This document shows, in pieces, positions 51,344-59,291 of a stretch of 64,000 nucleotides of DNA; positions within the stretch are counted from its first letter, which is position 1; each line of letters begins with the position of its first letter. The notes beneath the pieces are model-generated. The model did no database searches and was not told the origin of the DNA. It saw only the letters and a program-made list of their open reading frames with translations. The translations under genes were made by a program, and so were the position numbers. Source of the DNA: Paracraurococcus lichenis (lineage in GTDB: Bacteria > Pseudomonadota > Alphaproteobacteria > Acetobacterales > Acetobacteraceae); assembly GCF_030657435.1 (NCBI RefSeq), contig NZ_JAUTWS010000022.1:41818-105817 (forward strand). Reading direction: 5' to 3'.

Positions 51344-51374
51344 CCCATGGACGTTGCCTGGCAACGTCCATGGG
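51344..51374. repeat. Perfect 15-bp palindrome between livH and livM
   Basis: CCCATGGACGTTGCC-T-GGCAACGTCCATGGG, arms of 15 bp around a single T, lies in the 202-bp gap. No T-tract follows. It could be a processing or attenuation structure that sets the livH:livM ratio, or a REP-like element. Confidence 0.7.
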
Positions 51375-51447
51375 AGCCCGATGCGGCGGCGCGCAGAAGC
51401 GCGCTCGGCCGGCTGCGCCGGCCGCATGATGCGCCATAGGAACAGCA

Positions 51448-52329
51448 TCATGCCGCCCTCCCGAACAGGCCCTGCGGCCGCACGGCGAGGACCAGCAGCA
51501 GCCAGCCGAAGGCGACCGCCGGCGACCAGGAGGGGCCGAAGAAGGTCGCCGTCACGTTCTCCACCACGCCGAAGAGGAAGGCCGCCATGACGCAGCCCGA
51601 GAGGCTGGCCATGCCGCCCATGATGCAGATGGCGAAGACGCGGCCGATGAAGACGGCATGCGAGGAAGGGTCGATCGGCTGCACCACCACCAGCGCGCCG
51701 CCCGCGATCGCGGCGAAGGCGGTCGAGATGCCGAAGGCCAGCCGCTTCACCCGCACCGGGTCCACCGCCATCAGCCGCAGCGCCTGCGCGTCCTGCGCGA
51801 CGGCGGCGATGGCGAGCCCGGTGAAGCTCCGCTGCAGGAAGAGCCAGAGCAGCCCGATCGCGGCCAGCGAGACCAGCGCCGGGACGAGCATGCGGAGCGG
51901 CAGGTCGATCTCGCCGAGGCGCCAAGTGGTGAAGGCCCAGGGCGGGTCGAGGAAGCGCTGCTCCGGCCCGAAGGCCATGACGAGCCCGACCTCGATGATG
52001 AACATCACGCCGAAGAAGAAGGCGAGGCCCTGCAGCGCCTCGTCGCCGCGGCGTTCGAAGAAGTGGTGGTAGGCGCGGTAGATCCCGGTCCCCAGCAGGT
52101 AGAAGGCCGGCGCGACCAGCAGGGCGACCAGCAGCGGGTCGAGCCCGAGCGCGCCGCCGACGAGGATAACGGCGAAGCCGGCCGCCACCATCAGCGCGGG
52201 ATGCGCGATGTTGACGATATCGAGCATGCCGAAGGAGACCGCGAGGCCCGAGGCCGCGGCGGCATAGAGGCCGCCCAGCAGCAGGCCGCTGACGATCCCG
52301 TTCAGCAGCAGCGAGAGATCGGGATCCAT
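51448..52329 (-). CDS. livH: Branched-chain amino acid-type ABC transporter permease (LivH)
   Basis: 293 aa with about eight hydrophobic helices. NGIVSGLLLGGLYAAAASGL near the start and GGMASLSGCVMAAFLFGVVE near the end are LivH motifs. It pairs with LivM in the membrane. It begins 7 bp after the binding-protein stop, while a 202-bp structured gap separates it from livM. Confidence 0.92.
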   Translation of the reverse strand: MDPDLSLLLNGIVSGLLLGGLYAAAASGLAVSFGMLDIVNIAHPALMVAAGFAVILVGGALGLDPLLVALLVAPAFYLLGTGIYRAYHHFFERRGDEALQGLAFFFGVMFIIEVGLVMAFGPEQRFLDPPWAFTTWRLGEIDLPLRMLVPALVSLAAIGLLWLFLQRSFTGLAIAAVAQDAQALRLMAVDPVRVKRLAFGISTAFAAIAGGALVVVQPIDPSSHAVFIGRVFAICIMGGMASLSGCVMAAFLFGVVENVTATFFGPSWSPAVAFGWLLLVLAVRPQGLFGRAA

Positions 52330-52336
52330 CCTGCCC

Positions 52337-53596
52337 TCAGGCGGGCTGGCCGTAGGGCGACTTCAGGGTGCCGGACTTCAGCTCCGGCGGGTAGAGGATC
52401 ACCTTGGTCCCCGCCTGCTTGTACTTCTCGAGGTCGCCATCGGCGATGTTCTGGAACTGCACGAAGAGGTTGCGGTCCTTCACCCATTCGCCGAGGGCGC
52501 CGAACCTCACCTCGCCGACGATGGTGCCGAAGGCATTGGCCTTCATGTCGGCGGCGAGCGCGGCCTGGTCGAGGCTCTTCGCCCGGTTCACCGCCTGCTC
52601 CACCACCTGCATCTGCGCATAGGCATAGGGCTGCAGGTAATTGCCGAGCACGTCGGTCTGCTCGGCCGGCGCGCGGGCGCGGTACTTCTCCTGGAAGGCC
52701 TCGACGCCCGGGAATTTCATCGTCGGCTCGGGCGAATAGACGTCCCAGTTCACCAGGTTGTTCAGGATGGGGCCGAGCTGCGCCTGCACCGCCGCGATCT
52801 GCGGCCCGACCATGCCGCCGCCGAACAGGGCCGCGGTCAGCTTCAGCTCGCTCACCGCGCGCAGGATGCCGTTGGAATCCGGCGGGTAGGAGGCGAAGAA
52901 GACCACGTCCGGCCGCGCCGACTGGATGGCGCGGATGGTCGGGGTGAAGTCCACTGTGGAGGGCGGGTAGGAGCGGTCATAGACGATGCGCAGCCCGTAT
53001 TCGCGCGCCATGCCGCGCACGCTCTCGGCCGCGCGCTGGGCGAAGTCGTTGTCCACCGCGAGGATGGAGATGGTCCGCGGCGGGGTGGGGAGCATCTTCG
53101 TGCATTCGAGGAAGCCGCGGGCATAGGTGCCCTTGATGTCGCTGCCCGTCACGTTCATGGAGAAGTGCCGGTCGTATTTCAGCTTCTCGTTCACCCCGGC
53201 GCCGAACAGCGTCACATAGGTCATGCCGCGCTGCATGATCACGGGCATGGAGGGCGCGATCATCGCCGTCGCATAGGGCGAGGTGACGATGTCCACCTTG
53301 TCCACATCGATCAGCTTGGTATAGAGCGCGGGGACGTTCGCGGGATTGCTCTGGTCGTCATAGCTGACGATCTGCACGGGCCGGCCCATCAGCCCGCCCT
53401 TCGCGTTCACGTCCTCCGCCCAGATCCGGTGCGCGAGGAGGGAGGAGCGGCCGTTGGCCGCCAGCCCGCCCGAGAGCGACATCGAATAGCCGATGCGGAT
53501 CGGGTTCGCCCCCTGCGCGAAGGCGGGGAAGGCGCCCGCGGTGAGGGCGCCAGCCAGCGCCGCGCGCCCCAGGCCGCGGCGGGTCAACTCGGTCAT
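52337..53596 (-). CDS. Periplasmic branched-chain amino acid-type substrate-binding protein (LivK-like)
   Basis: 419 aa. An N-terminal signal with two arginines (LTRRGLGRAALAGALTAG) suggests Sec or Tat export. The Peripla_BP_6 fold is recognisable in IRIGYSMSLSGGLAANGRSS, AEDVNAKGGLMGRPVQIVSY and PDVVFFASYPPDSNGILRA. It determines the transporter specificity. Next to ring-oxidising enzymes, an aromatic or heterocyclic carboxylate ligand is a fair guess. Confidence 0.9.
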   Translation of the reverse strand: MTELTRRGLGRAALAGALTAGAFPAFAQGANPIRIGYSMSLSGGLAANGRSSLLAHRIWAEDVNAKGGLMGRPVQIVSYDDQSNPANVPALYTKLIDVDKVDIVTSPYATAMIAPSMPVIMQRGMTYVTLFGAGVNEKLKYDRHFSMNVTGSDIKGTYARGFLECTKMLPTPPRTISILAVDNDFAQRAAESVRGMAREYGLRIVYDRSYPPSTVDFTPTIRAIQSARPDVVFFASYPPDSNGILRAVSELKLTAALFGGGMVGPQIAAVQAQLGPILNNLVNWDVYSPEPTMKFPGVEAFQEKYRARAPAEQTDVLGNYLQPYAYAQMQVVEQAVNRAKSLDQAALAADMKANAFGTIVGEVRFGALGEWVKDRNLFVQFQNIADGDLEKYKQAGTKVILYPPELKSGTLKSPYGQPA

Positions 53597-53632
53597 CGTT
53601 CTTCTCTCTCTCCCTTGGACGTCCGCGGCCTC

Positions 53633-54547
53633 TTACTGGGCCGCTGGCAATATCTGCGACGGATCCGCGCCGACCCGCCCGCCGGTCTCCCCGGCGGCGA
53701 GGCGCGAGAGCCGGAAATCGTAGCGGATCGCCGGCAGGTCGCTGCGCGGCGCATCCGGCAGGCCCTTCTCGGGCATCACCACCAGCGACTGCGACACGCC
53801 GAAGACGGTGTCGCTGTCGATGTTCCGGTCATCCGCCATGTAGAGCGCGGTGACGAGTTCCCGGTAGCCCGGCGCCTGCACCAGGATGTGGATATGGCCC
53901 GGCCGCATGCCGTGCCGGTTCTGCCGCTGCACGAATTGCCCGACCGGCCCGTCCATCGGGATGGAATAGCCCATCGGCTTGACCGTGCGCATGTGGAAGC
54001 GCCCCGCCGCATCGGTGCGGAAGCGGCCGCGCATGTCCATGTGCTCGGCGTCGTTGGCCTGCAGGTCATAGAGGCCGGTCGCGTCCACCTGCCAGATGTC
54101 GATCTCCGCGCCGGGGAGCGGCTTGCCCTCGGCATCGGTGACCTGGCCGAAGAGGATGATCTCCTCGCCGCCCTTGTCGGTCGCGGCGATGCTCTCGCCG
54201 GCCTGGAATTCCGGCGCCTTCTCGCGGAAGAAGGGGCCGAGCAGGCTGGTCTCGGTCCCCGCCGCCTCGCGCCCCTCGGCATCGTGCATGACATTGACCA
54301 GGCGCGAGAGGCCGAGCACGTCCGACAGCAGGATGAATTCCTGCCGGAAGGGCGTGCAGGCCTGGCCGACCGCGGTCAGGAAGGCGATGCCGGCCAGCCA
54401 TTCGTCGGGCTTGAGGTCCACCTCGCGCGCGAAGTCGTGCAGGTGGCGGATGGCGGCCGCCATGATCTCCCGCATCCGCGGGTCGGGCGTATTGGCCATC
54501 TGCGCCAGCGCCTCGGCGGTCACGCCCATCCGGTCGAGATCGGGCAT
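53633..54547 (-). CDS. Intradiol ring-cleavage dioxygenase (catechol/hydroxyquinol 1,2-dioxygenase type)
   Basis: 304 aa from the ATG at 54547 with GGGAGCG upstream. An N-terminal helical dimerisation domain (FRQEFILLSDVLGLSRLVN) precedes the catalytic domain. Fe(III) ligand candidates are Tyr in ATGLYDLQ, Tyr in GYSIPMDGPVGQ, and the two His in MRPGHIHILVQAPGY. Length and the N-terminal domain fit hydroxyquinol or catechol 1,2-dioxygenases, which open the ring between two hydroxyls. It is the first clear catabolic gene downstream of the flavin monooxygenase. Exact diol or triol substrate not determined. Confidence 0.9.
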   Translation of the reverse strand: MPDLDRMGVTAEALAQMANTPDPRMREIMAAAIRHLHDFAREVDLKPDEWLAGIAFLTAVGQACTPFRQEFILLSDVLGLSRLVNVMHDAEGREAAGTETSLLGPFFREKAPEFQAGESIAATDKGGEEIILFGQVTDAEGKPLPGAEIDIWQVDATGLYDLQANDAEHMDMRGRFRTDAAGRFHMRTVKPMGYSIPMDGPVGQFVQRQNRHGMRPGHIHILVQAPGYRELVTALYMADDRNIDSDTVFGVSQSLVVMPEKGLPDAPRSDLPAIRYDFRLSRLAAGETGGRVGADPSQILPAAQ

Positions 54548-54613
54548 ATCGGTCGCTCCCTCCTGCGCGCCAGGCGCGCCTTGGCGCAACGATGCGCGGC
54601 GGCCCGGCCCCGG

Positions 54614-55834
54614 TCAATGCGCATTGCGCGGCAGCGGCCGGCCGCTGAGCTCGAGCAGCCGGGGCAGCGTCAGCCCGAGCGAGGGGTCGGCCTCCGGCCG
54701 CGGCAGCCGCCGCTCGATGAAGGCGCCGAGGAAGCGGCTCATCGCCACCGTGGCGCGGGAGGGCGGGATGCGTGCCGCGGAATAGGCCTGCAGGGCGTCC
54801 GGGATGTCGGGCCCGGCCGCCAGCGCCTCGGCCAGGGCCAGCGCGTCCTCCGCCGCCTTCAGCACGCCGGTGCCGATATGCGGCCGGGCGACGAAGGCGG
54901 CATCGCCCAGCAGCGCGACCCGGCCGAAGCCCATGCTTGGGCTCTCCAGGTCGTAGATCGGCTGCACCAGGAATTGCCGGGCGCGCCGCGGCGCCTCGGC
55001 ATAGGGCGCGGGGATGCGGGCCGCGGCATCCGCCTGCAGCGCCGCCACATGCTCCGGCCGGATCAGCGCCGGCGGGATGGACCAGGCATGCACGCGGCCG
55101 GTCGCATCCGTCAGCAGGTCGGTCAGTGCCGCGCCGGCATCCACCGGGTAGTACCAGAGGAAATTGTAGCGCCGCTCGCCCGGGGCGACGCTGTCCCGCA
55201 GGCCGGGGATGGGATAGCCGATGACCTCCCCATGGTCGGGGAAGCCGAAGGTGAACTGCCCGAAGATGGGCGCGAAGCCAGCGGAGAATTCCGCCTCCTC
55301 CACCAGCCCGCGCCAGCCGACATAGCCGGCATAGAGCGGCACGACCTCCGGCGCGACGATCGCCCGCACGGCGGAGCGGAAGCCGTCCGCGCCGACCAGC
55401 AGCGCGGCCCGCATCGCCGTGCCGTCGGCGAAGTGGGCGGTGACGCCCTCCGCATCCTGCGAGAGGCCGGCGAATTCCTTCCCGCCGTGGTAGCGCTCGG
55501 CCGGGAAGGCCTGGCGCAGCGGATTGAAGACGCGGCCCCAGGCCGTGACGTATTGCGGGTAGTGGTGGCGCGCCGCGACCTCGCCCCGCGCATCCACCGC
55601 GCAGCGGCCCTCGACGCGCACGCCCGGCGCGTGCTCGTCCCGCACGCCGGCCGCCGCCATGATCGCCTCGGTCTCCGGGTGGTGGGCGATGCCGGTGCCG
55701 CGGGATTCCAGGCCCTCGGTCGCGCGCTCGAAGACATGCACGTCCCAGCCGCGCCGCAGCAGCAGGTTGGCGGCGAAGAGTCCGCCGACCGAGCCGCCGA
55801 TGACGATCGCGCGGCGGCCCTCGCTGGTCGCCAT
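54614..55834 (-). CDS. FAD-dependent monooxygenase, 2,6-dihydroxypyridine hydroxylase-like
   Basis: 406 aa from the ATG at 55834; GGGAGGAG sits 6 bp upstream, while an ATG two codons earlier touches that site. The GxGxxG region reads VIGGSVGGLFAANLLLRRGW, the DG motif LLVGADGFRSAVRAIV, and the second FAD motif VALLGDAAFVARPHIGTGVL, which is typical of dihydroxypyridine and related hydroxylases. It would hydroxylate an aromatic or N-heterocyclic ring, preparing it for the intradiol dioxygenase encoded next. Confidence 0.85.
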   Translation of the reverse strand: MATSEGRRAIVIGGSVGGLFAANLLLRRGWDVHVFERATEGLESRGTGIAHHPETEAIMAAAGVRDEHAPGVRVEGRCAVDARGEVAARHHYPQYVTAWGRVFNPLRQAFPAERYHGGKEFAGLSQDAEGVTAHFADGTAMRAALLVGADGFRSAVRAIVAPEVVPLYAGYVGWRGLVEEAEFSAGFAPIFGQFTFGFPDHGEVIGYPIPGLRDSVAPGERRYNFLWYYPVDAGAALTDLLTDATGRVHAWSIPPALIRPEHVAALQADAAARIPAPYAEAPRRARQFLVQPIYDLESPSMGFGRVALLGDAAFVARPHIGTGVLKAAEDALALAEALAAGPDIPDALQAYSAARIPPSRATVAMSRFLGAFIERRLPRPEADPSLGLTLPRLLELSGRPLPRNAH

Positions 55835-55929
55835 GCCCATCTCCTCCCGCGGGCCTGTCGCGGCCCGTCGGGCGGCAGCGCAGCAGGCTTCGCGCCGGGG
55901 CGCAAGCGGCCCCGGCGCACCGCGCTGCG

Positions 55930-56811
55930 TCAGGAGGCCGGCTGCGGCTCCAGCTTGTCCTGGGTCTTCGTCTCGAAGTCGCCGGCGTCGTGGCGCTCGC
56001 GCAGTTGCTCGGAGGGCTCGCCCTGCACGCGGTTGACCATGCGGCCGCGCTTCACCGCGGGGCGGGCATGGATCTGGTCGGCCCAGCGGTTGACGTGCTT
56101 GTACTCCTGCACCGAGAGGAACTCGGCGCCGCCATAGAGCCAGCCCTTCACCAGCCCGCCATACCAGGGCCAGATCGCCATGTCGGCGATGGTGTAGTCG
56201 GGGCCGGCGATGTACTCGCTCTCGGCCAGCCGCCGGTCGAGCACGTCGAGCTGCCGCTTGGTCTCCATGGCGAAGCGGTCGATCGGGTATTCCATCTTGG
56301 TCGGGGCATAGGCGTAGAAATGCCCGAAGCCGCCGCCGAGATAGGGCGCGCTGCCCATCTGCCAGAAGAGCCAGGAGAGGCACTCGGCCCGCGCCGCGCC
56401 GCCCTTGGGCAGGAAGGCGCCGAATTTCTCCGCGAGATAGGTGAGGATCGCGCCCGATTCGAAGACGCGGATCGGCTGCGGACCGCTGCGGTCGAGCAGC
56501 GCCGGGATCTTCGAGTTCGGGTTGATGGCGACGAAGCCGCTGCCGAACTGGTCGCCCTCGCCGATCTTGATCAGCCAAGCGTCGTATTCGGCGCCGCTGT
56601 GCCCGAGGGCCAGCAGCTCCTCCAGCATCACGGTCACCTTCACGCCGTTCGGCGTGCCGAGCGAGTAGAGCTGCAGCGGATGCTTGCCGACCGGCAGTTC
56701 CTTCTCATGCGTCGGGCCGGCGATGGGGCGGTTGATGTTGGCGAAGCGGCCGCCGCTTCCCTTGTTCCAGGTCCAGACCTTGGGCGGCACGTATTCGGAC
56801 GTCTCGGACAT
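55930..56811 (-). CDS. yghU: Glutathione S-transferase family, YghU-type disulfide-bond oxidoreductase
   Basis: 293 aa from the ATG at 56811. The N-terminal extension YVPPKVWTWNKGSGGRFANI and the thioredoxin-like domain with LQLYSLGTPNGVKVTVMLEE are YghU/Nu-class hallmarks. GSH-binding residues fall in NPNSKIPAL and VFESGAILTYLAE. It reduces disulfides or peroxides with glutathione. It lies upstream of the monooxygenase on the same strand and could protect against reactive intermediates, but may simply be a housekeeping neighbour. Confidence 0.9.
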   Translation of the reverse strand: MSETSEYVPPKVWTWNKGSGGRFANINRPIAGPTHEKELPVGKHPLQLYSLGTPNGVKVTVMLEELLALGHSGAEYDAWLIKIGEGDQFGSGFVAINPNSKIPALLDRSGPQPIRVFESGAILTYLAEKFGAFLPKGGAARAECLSWLFWQMGSAPYLGGGFGHFYAYAPTKMEYPIDRFAMETKRQLDVLDRRLAESEYIAGPDYTIADMAIWPWYGGLVKGWLYGGAEFLSVQEYKHVNRWADQIHARPAVKRGRMVNRVQGEPSEQLRERHDAGDFETKTQDKLEPQPAS

Positions 56812-56897
56812 GCATGGGCCTTTCGCGGCATGGGCGGGCGCGGGCCCGCCCGGTTGCGGACAGCGCAGCGCCATGTGGGGGCGCGGCGCCGGACGCG

Positions 56898-58064
56898 CTA
56901 GCGAAGCAGCACCGGCAGCATGGCGTCCAGCCGCATCCGGCCCTCCCCGGTCGCGGCGAGGCGCCCGTCCGCGCGCCATTCCAGGTAGCCTTCCTCCAGG
57001 CAGGCCAGGAGCATGGCGGGGTCCACCGCCTCGGCCAGCGTCAGTCCGCTCCGCGCCGCGAGCCTCGCCGGATCCACGCCTTCCGCGAGGCGGAGGCCCA
57101 TCAGCAGCGCCTCCCGCGCCCGGTCCTCCGGCGCCAGCGCCACCTCCTCGGTCCGCGCATGACCGTCGCGCGCGACGCGGGCCAGCCATTCCTCCGGCGC
57201 GCGGTGCCGCCGCGCCGCCAGCAATGCGCCATCCAGCCACAGGCGCTGATGCGCCCCCGGGCCGATGCCGAGATAGTCGCCATAGCGCCAGTAGACGAGG
57301 TTGTGCCGGCTCTCGGCGCCGGGCTTCGCGTAATTCGAGACCTCATAGGGCCGGAGGTCGAAGCGCGCCGCCTCCTCTATCGTCGCATAGTAGAGGCGGG
57401 CGGCCTCGTCATCCTCCGGCAAGGCGAAGGCGCCGCGGGCATGTTCCGTCGCGAAACGCGTGCCCGGCTCGATCGTGAGCTGGTAGAGCGAGAGGTGGTC
57501 GGCGGCCAGCGCCAGCGCCCGCCGCAGCTCCTCCCGCCACGGCGCCTCCGCCTGGCCGGGGCGGGCATAGATCAGGTCGAAGGAGAGGCGGGGGAAGGTC
57601 GCCCGCGCCAGCTCCAGCGCCGCCACCGCCTCCCCCGCATCGTGCTGCCGGCCGAGGAAGCGCAGCGCCGCCCCGTCCAGCGCCTGCACGCCGAGCGAGA
57701 GACGGTTCACCCCCGCCGCGCGGAAGTCGCGGAGCTTCGCCGCCTCCACGCTGGTCGGGTTCGCCTCGAGCGTGACCTCGAGCCCCTCCGGCGCCGCGAA
57801 GAGCGACTGCGCATCCTCGATCAGCGCGGCGACCGTGGCCGGGTCCATCAGGCTCGGCGTGCCGCCGCCGAAGAAGATGCTGGCCAGGGGTCGCCGCATC
57901 CCCGTCCCGTTGGCGCGCGCCGCCTCCCCGGCCAGTTCGCGCCGCAGCGCGTCGCGCCAGGCGGCCTGGTCGATGCGCTCCCGCACATGGCTGTTGAAGT
58001 CGCAATAGGGGCACTTGGCACGGCAGAACGGCCAGTGGATGTAGAGGGCAAGGGGTTCGCTCAC
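56898..58064 (-). CDS. hemW: Radical SAM heme chaperone HemW (oxygen-independent coproporphyrinogen oxidase-like)
   Basis: 388 aa. The radical SAM cluster is IHWPFCRAKCPYCDF with Cys14, Cys18 and Cys21, followed by FFGGGTPSLMDP and LEANPTSVE. HemW, unlike HemN, carries heme and helps insert it into target enzymes; the short N-terminus without the HemN extension supports HemW. In many genomes it lies beside rdgB/rph, which are not in this window. Confidence 0.93.
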   Translation of the reverse strand: MSEPLALYIHWPFCRAKCPYCDFNSHVRERIDQAAWRDALRRELAGEAARANGTGMRRPLASIFFGGGTPSLMDPATVAALIEDAQSLFAAPEGLEVTLEANPTSVEAAKLRDFRAAGVNRLSLGVQALDGAALRFLGRQHDAGEAVAALELARATFPRLSFDLIYARPGQAEAPWREELRRALALAADHLSLYQLTIEPGTRFATEHARGAFALPEDDEAARLYYATIEEAARFDLRPYEVSNYAKPGAESRHNLVYWRYGDYLGIGPGAHQRLWLDGALLAARRHRAPEEWLARVARDGHARTEEVALAPEDRAREALLMGLRLAEGVDPARLAARSGLTLAEAVDPAMLLACLEEGYLEWRADGRLAATGEGRMRLDAMLPVLLR

Positions 58065-58156
58065 GGAGGGGGATATGGCGATGCCGGGGCCGTCTGTCGA
58101 AGGGGGAGTCGCGGCGCCGCCCGGCGCGGCCCCGGCGGGGCGGGCGGGCTGAGCCC

Positions 58157-58555
58157 ATGCCGCTGCCCGCCACCTCGCTTTATGCCGCGCTCTTCGCGCT
58201 GCTCTTCCTCGCCCTCTCGCTCCGGGTCATCCGGCTGCGGCAGCGCTACCAGGTCGTGCTCGGCACGCCCCACCGGCTGGTGGAGCGCGCCGTGCGCGCG
58301 CATGGCAATTGCGCGGAATACGTGCCTCTCGGCCTGATCCTGCTCGGCCTGCTGGAGGGGATGGGCCTGCCCCTCTGGGGCGTGCATGCGCTGGGCACCG
58401 TCTTCCTCGCCGGCCGGGTGGTGCATGCGCGGGGGATCAGCCAGGAGCCGGAATCACTCCGCCTGCGGGTCGTCGGCATGGCGCTCACCGTCACCGTGCT
58501 CGGGGTCGGCGCCGCCGCGCTGCTCGGCCTCGTCCTCGCCGATGCCTTCGGATAG
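58157..58555 (+). CDS. MAPEG family membrane protein
   Basis: 132 aa with four hydrophobic helices. RYQVVLGTPHRLVERAVRAH and HGNCAEYVPLGLILLGLLEG match bacterial MAPEG proteins (glutathione-dependent eicosanoid-metabolism relatives). Probable GSH-linked detoxification at the membrane. Followed after 30 bp by a rhodanese gene, likely in one transcript. Confidence 0.88.
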   Translation: MPLPATSLYAALFALLFLALSLRVIRLRQRYQVVLGTPHRLVERAVRAHGNCAEYVPLGLILLGLLEGMGLPLWGVHALGTVFLAGRVVHARGISQEPESLRLRVVGMALTVTVLGVGAAALLGLVLADAFG

Positions 58556-58585
58556 GCTGCCGCCGAGCAACCGAGGAGGAATGCC

Positions 58586-58963
58586 ATGCCGACCACCGTG
58601 AAGGACATGCTGGCCGCCGCCAATGCCGCCGTGCCGCGGATCAGCGCCGAGGAGGCGAAGGCGCTGCACGCGAAGGGCGAGGCGGTGTTCATCGACCTGC
58701 GGGAGCCGCCGGAACTGGCCGCGAGCGGCACCGTCCCGGGCGCCCTGCCGATCCCGCGCGGGCTGCTGGAATTCCGCGCCGACCCGGAAAGCCCGGAGCG
58801 CAACCCGGCCTTCCAGAAGCCGGTGGTGATCACCTATTGCGCCTCCGGCGGCCGCGCCGCGCTGGCGGGCAAGCTGCTGCAGGAACTCGGCTACAAGGAC
58901 GTGCGCAACCTCGGCGGCTTCAAGGACTGGGTCGCCGCCGGCGGCGAGGTGCAGAAGGCCTGA
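58586..58963 (+). CDS. Rhodanese-like sulfurtransferase domain protein
   Basis: 125 aa with GAGGAAT upstream. One rhodanese domain: AVFIDLREPPELAASGTVPG and the active-site loop TYCASGGRAA with Cys85. It could transfer sulfane sulfur to thiols or cyanide. Neighbouring GSH-linked genes (MAPEG, YghU) point to sulfur or thiol handling. Confidence 0.92.
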   Translation: MPTTVKDMLAAANAAVPRISAEEAKALHAKGEAVFIDLREPPELAASGTVPGALPIPRGLLEFRADPESPERNPAFQKPVVITYCASGGRAALAGKLLQELGYKDVRNLGGFKDWVAAGGEVQKA

Positions 58964-59291
58964 GCGGCCATCCGGGAAAAAGGCAAGGTCGGGGAGGAAG
59001 GCATTTCCTCCCCGAACCCCACCTTGGTTGGGGTGGACGGCCCCACGGAATCGCGTGCCGCGGTTGGTTGTCGACCGGCGGGCGCAGGGTCTCGGGATCC
59101 GCGCCGGCGTCTACCGGGCGCAGCTCCGCCATGACCTCGGCCACCGTCCGGCAGGTCATCGAGGCGGAGGGCTGCGTCCGCAACCGGTCCAGCTCCGGGG
59201 GCTGACCGGACGTACGAGGGCCACCGCACCCCCGCCTCGGTCGAGCCGCCTTGCGTGCAGTATTGAACGCCAAGCCGCCGTAAGGTCGAGC
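58964..59291. other. Gap between convergent genes
   Basis: 328 bp. It holds the terminator at 58975-59015. A minus-strand open stretch of about 110 residues crosses it (with CRTVAEVMAELRPVDAGADP), but no family was recognised and it includes the terminator, so it is not called. Confidence 0.4.
58975..59015 (-). terminator. Intrinsic terminator of the YfiR/TonB receptor operon
   Basis: On the minus strand TCGGGGAGGAA/TTCCTCCCCGA (11-bp perfect stem, 58989-59015) is followed by CCTTGCC and TTTTTCC. It could also stop plus-strand transcripts from the rhodanese gene. Same displaced-T design as the other two. Confidence 0.65.

Noticed and set aside
58920..59273. Minus-strand 117-residue frame downstream of the TonB receptor
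   Set aside because: It runs across the receptor operon terminator and ends inside the rhodanese gene; no family recognised.
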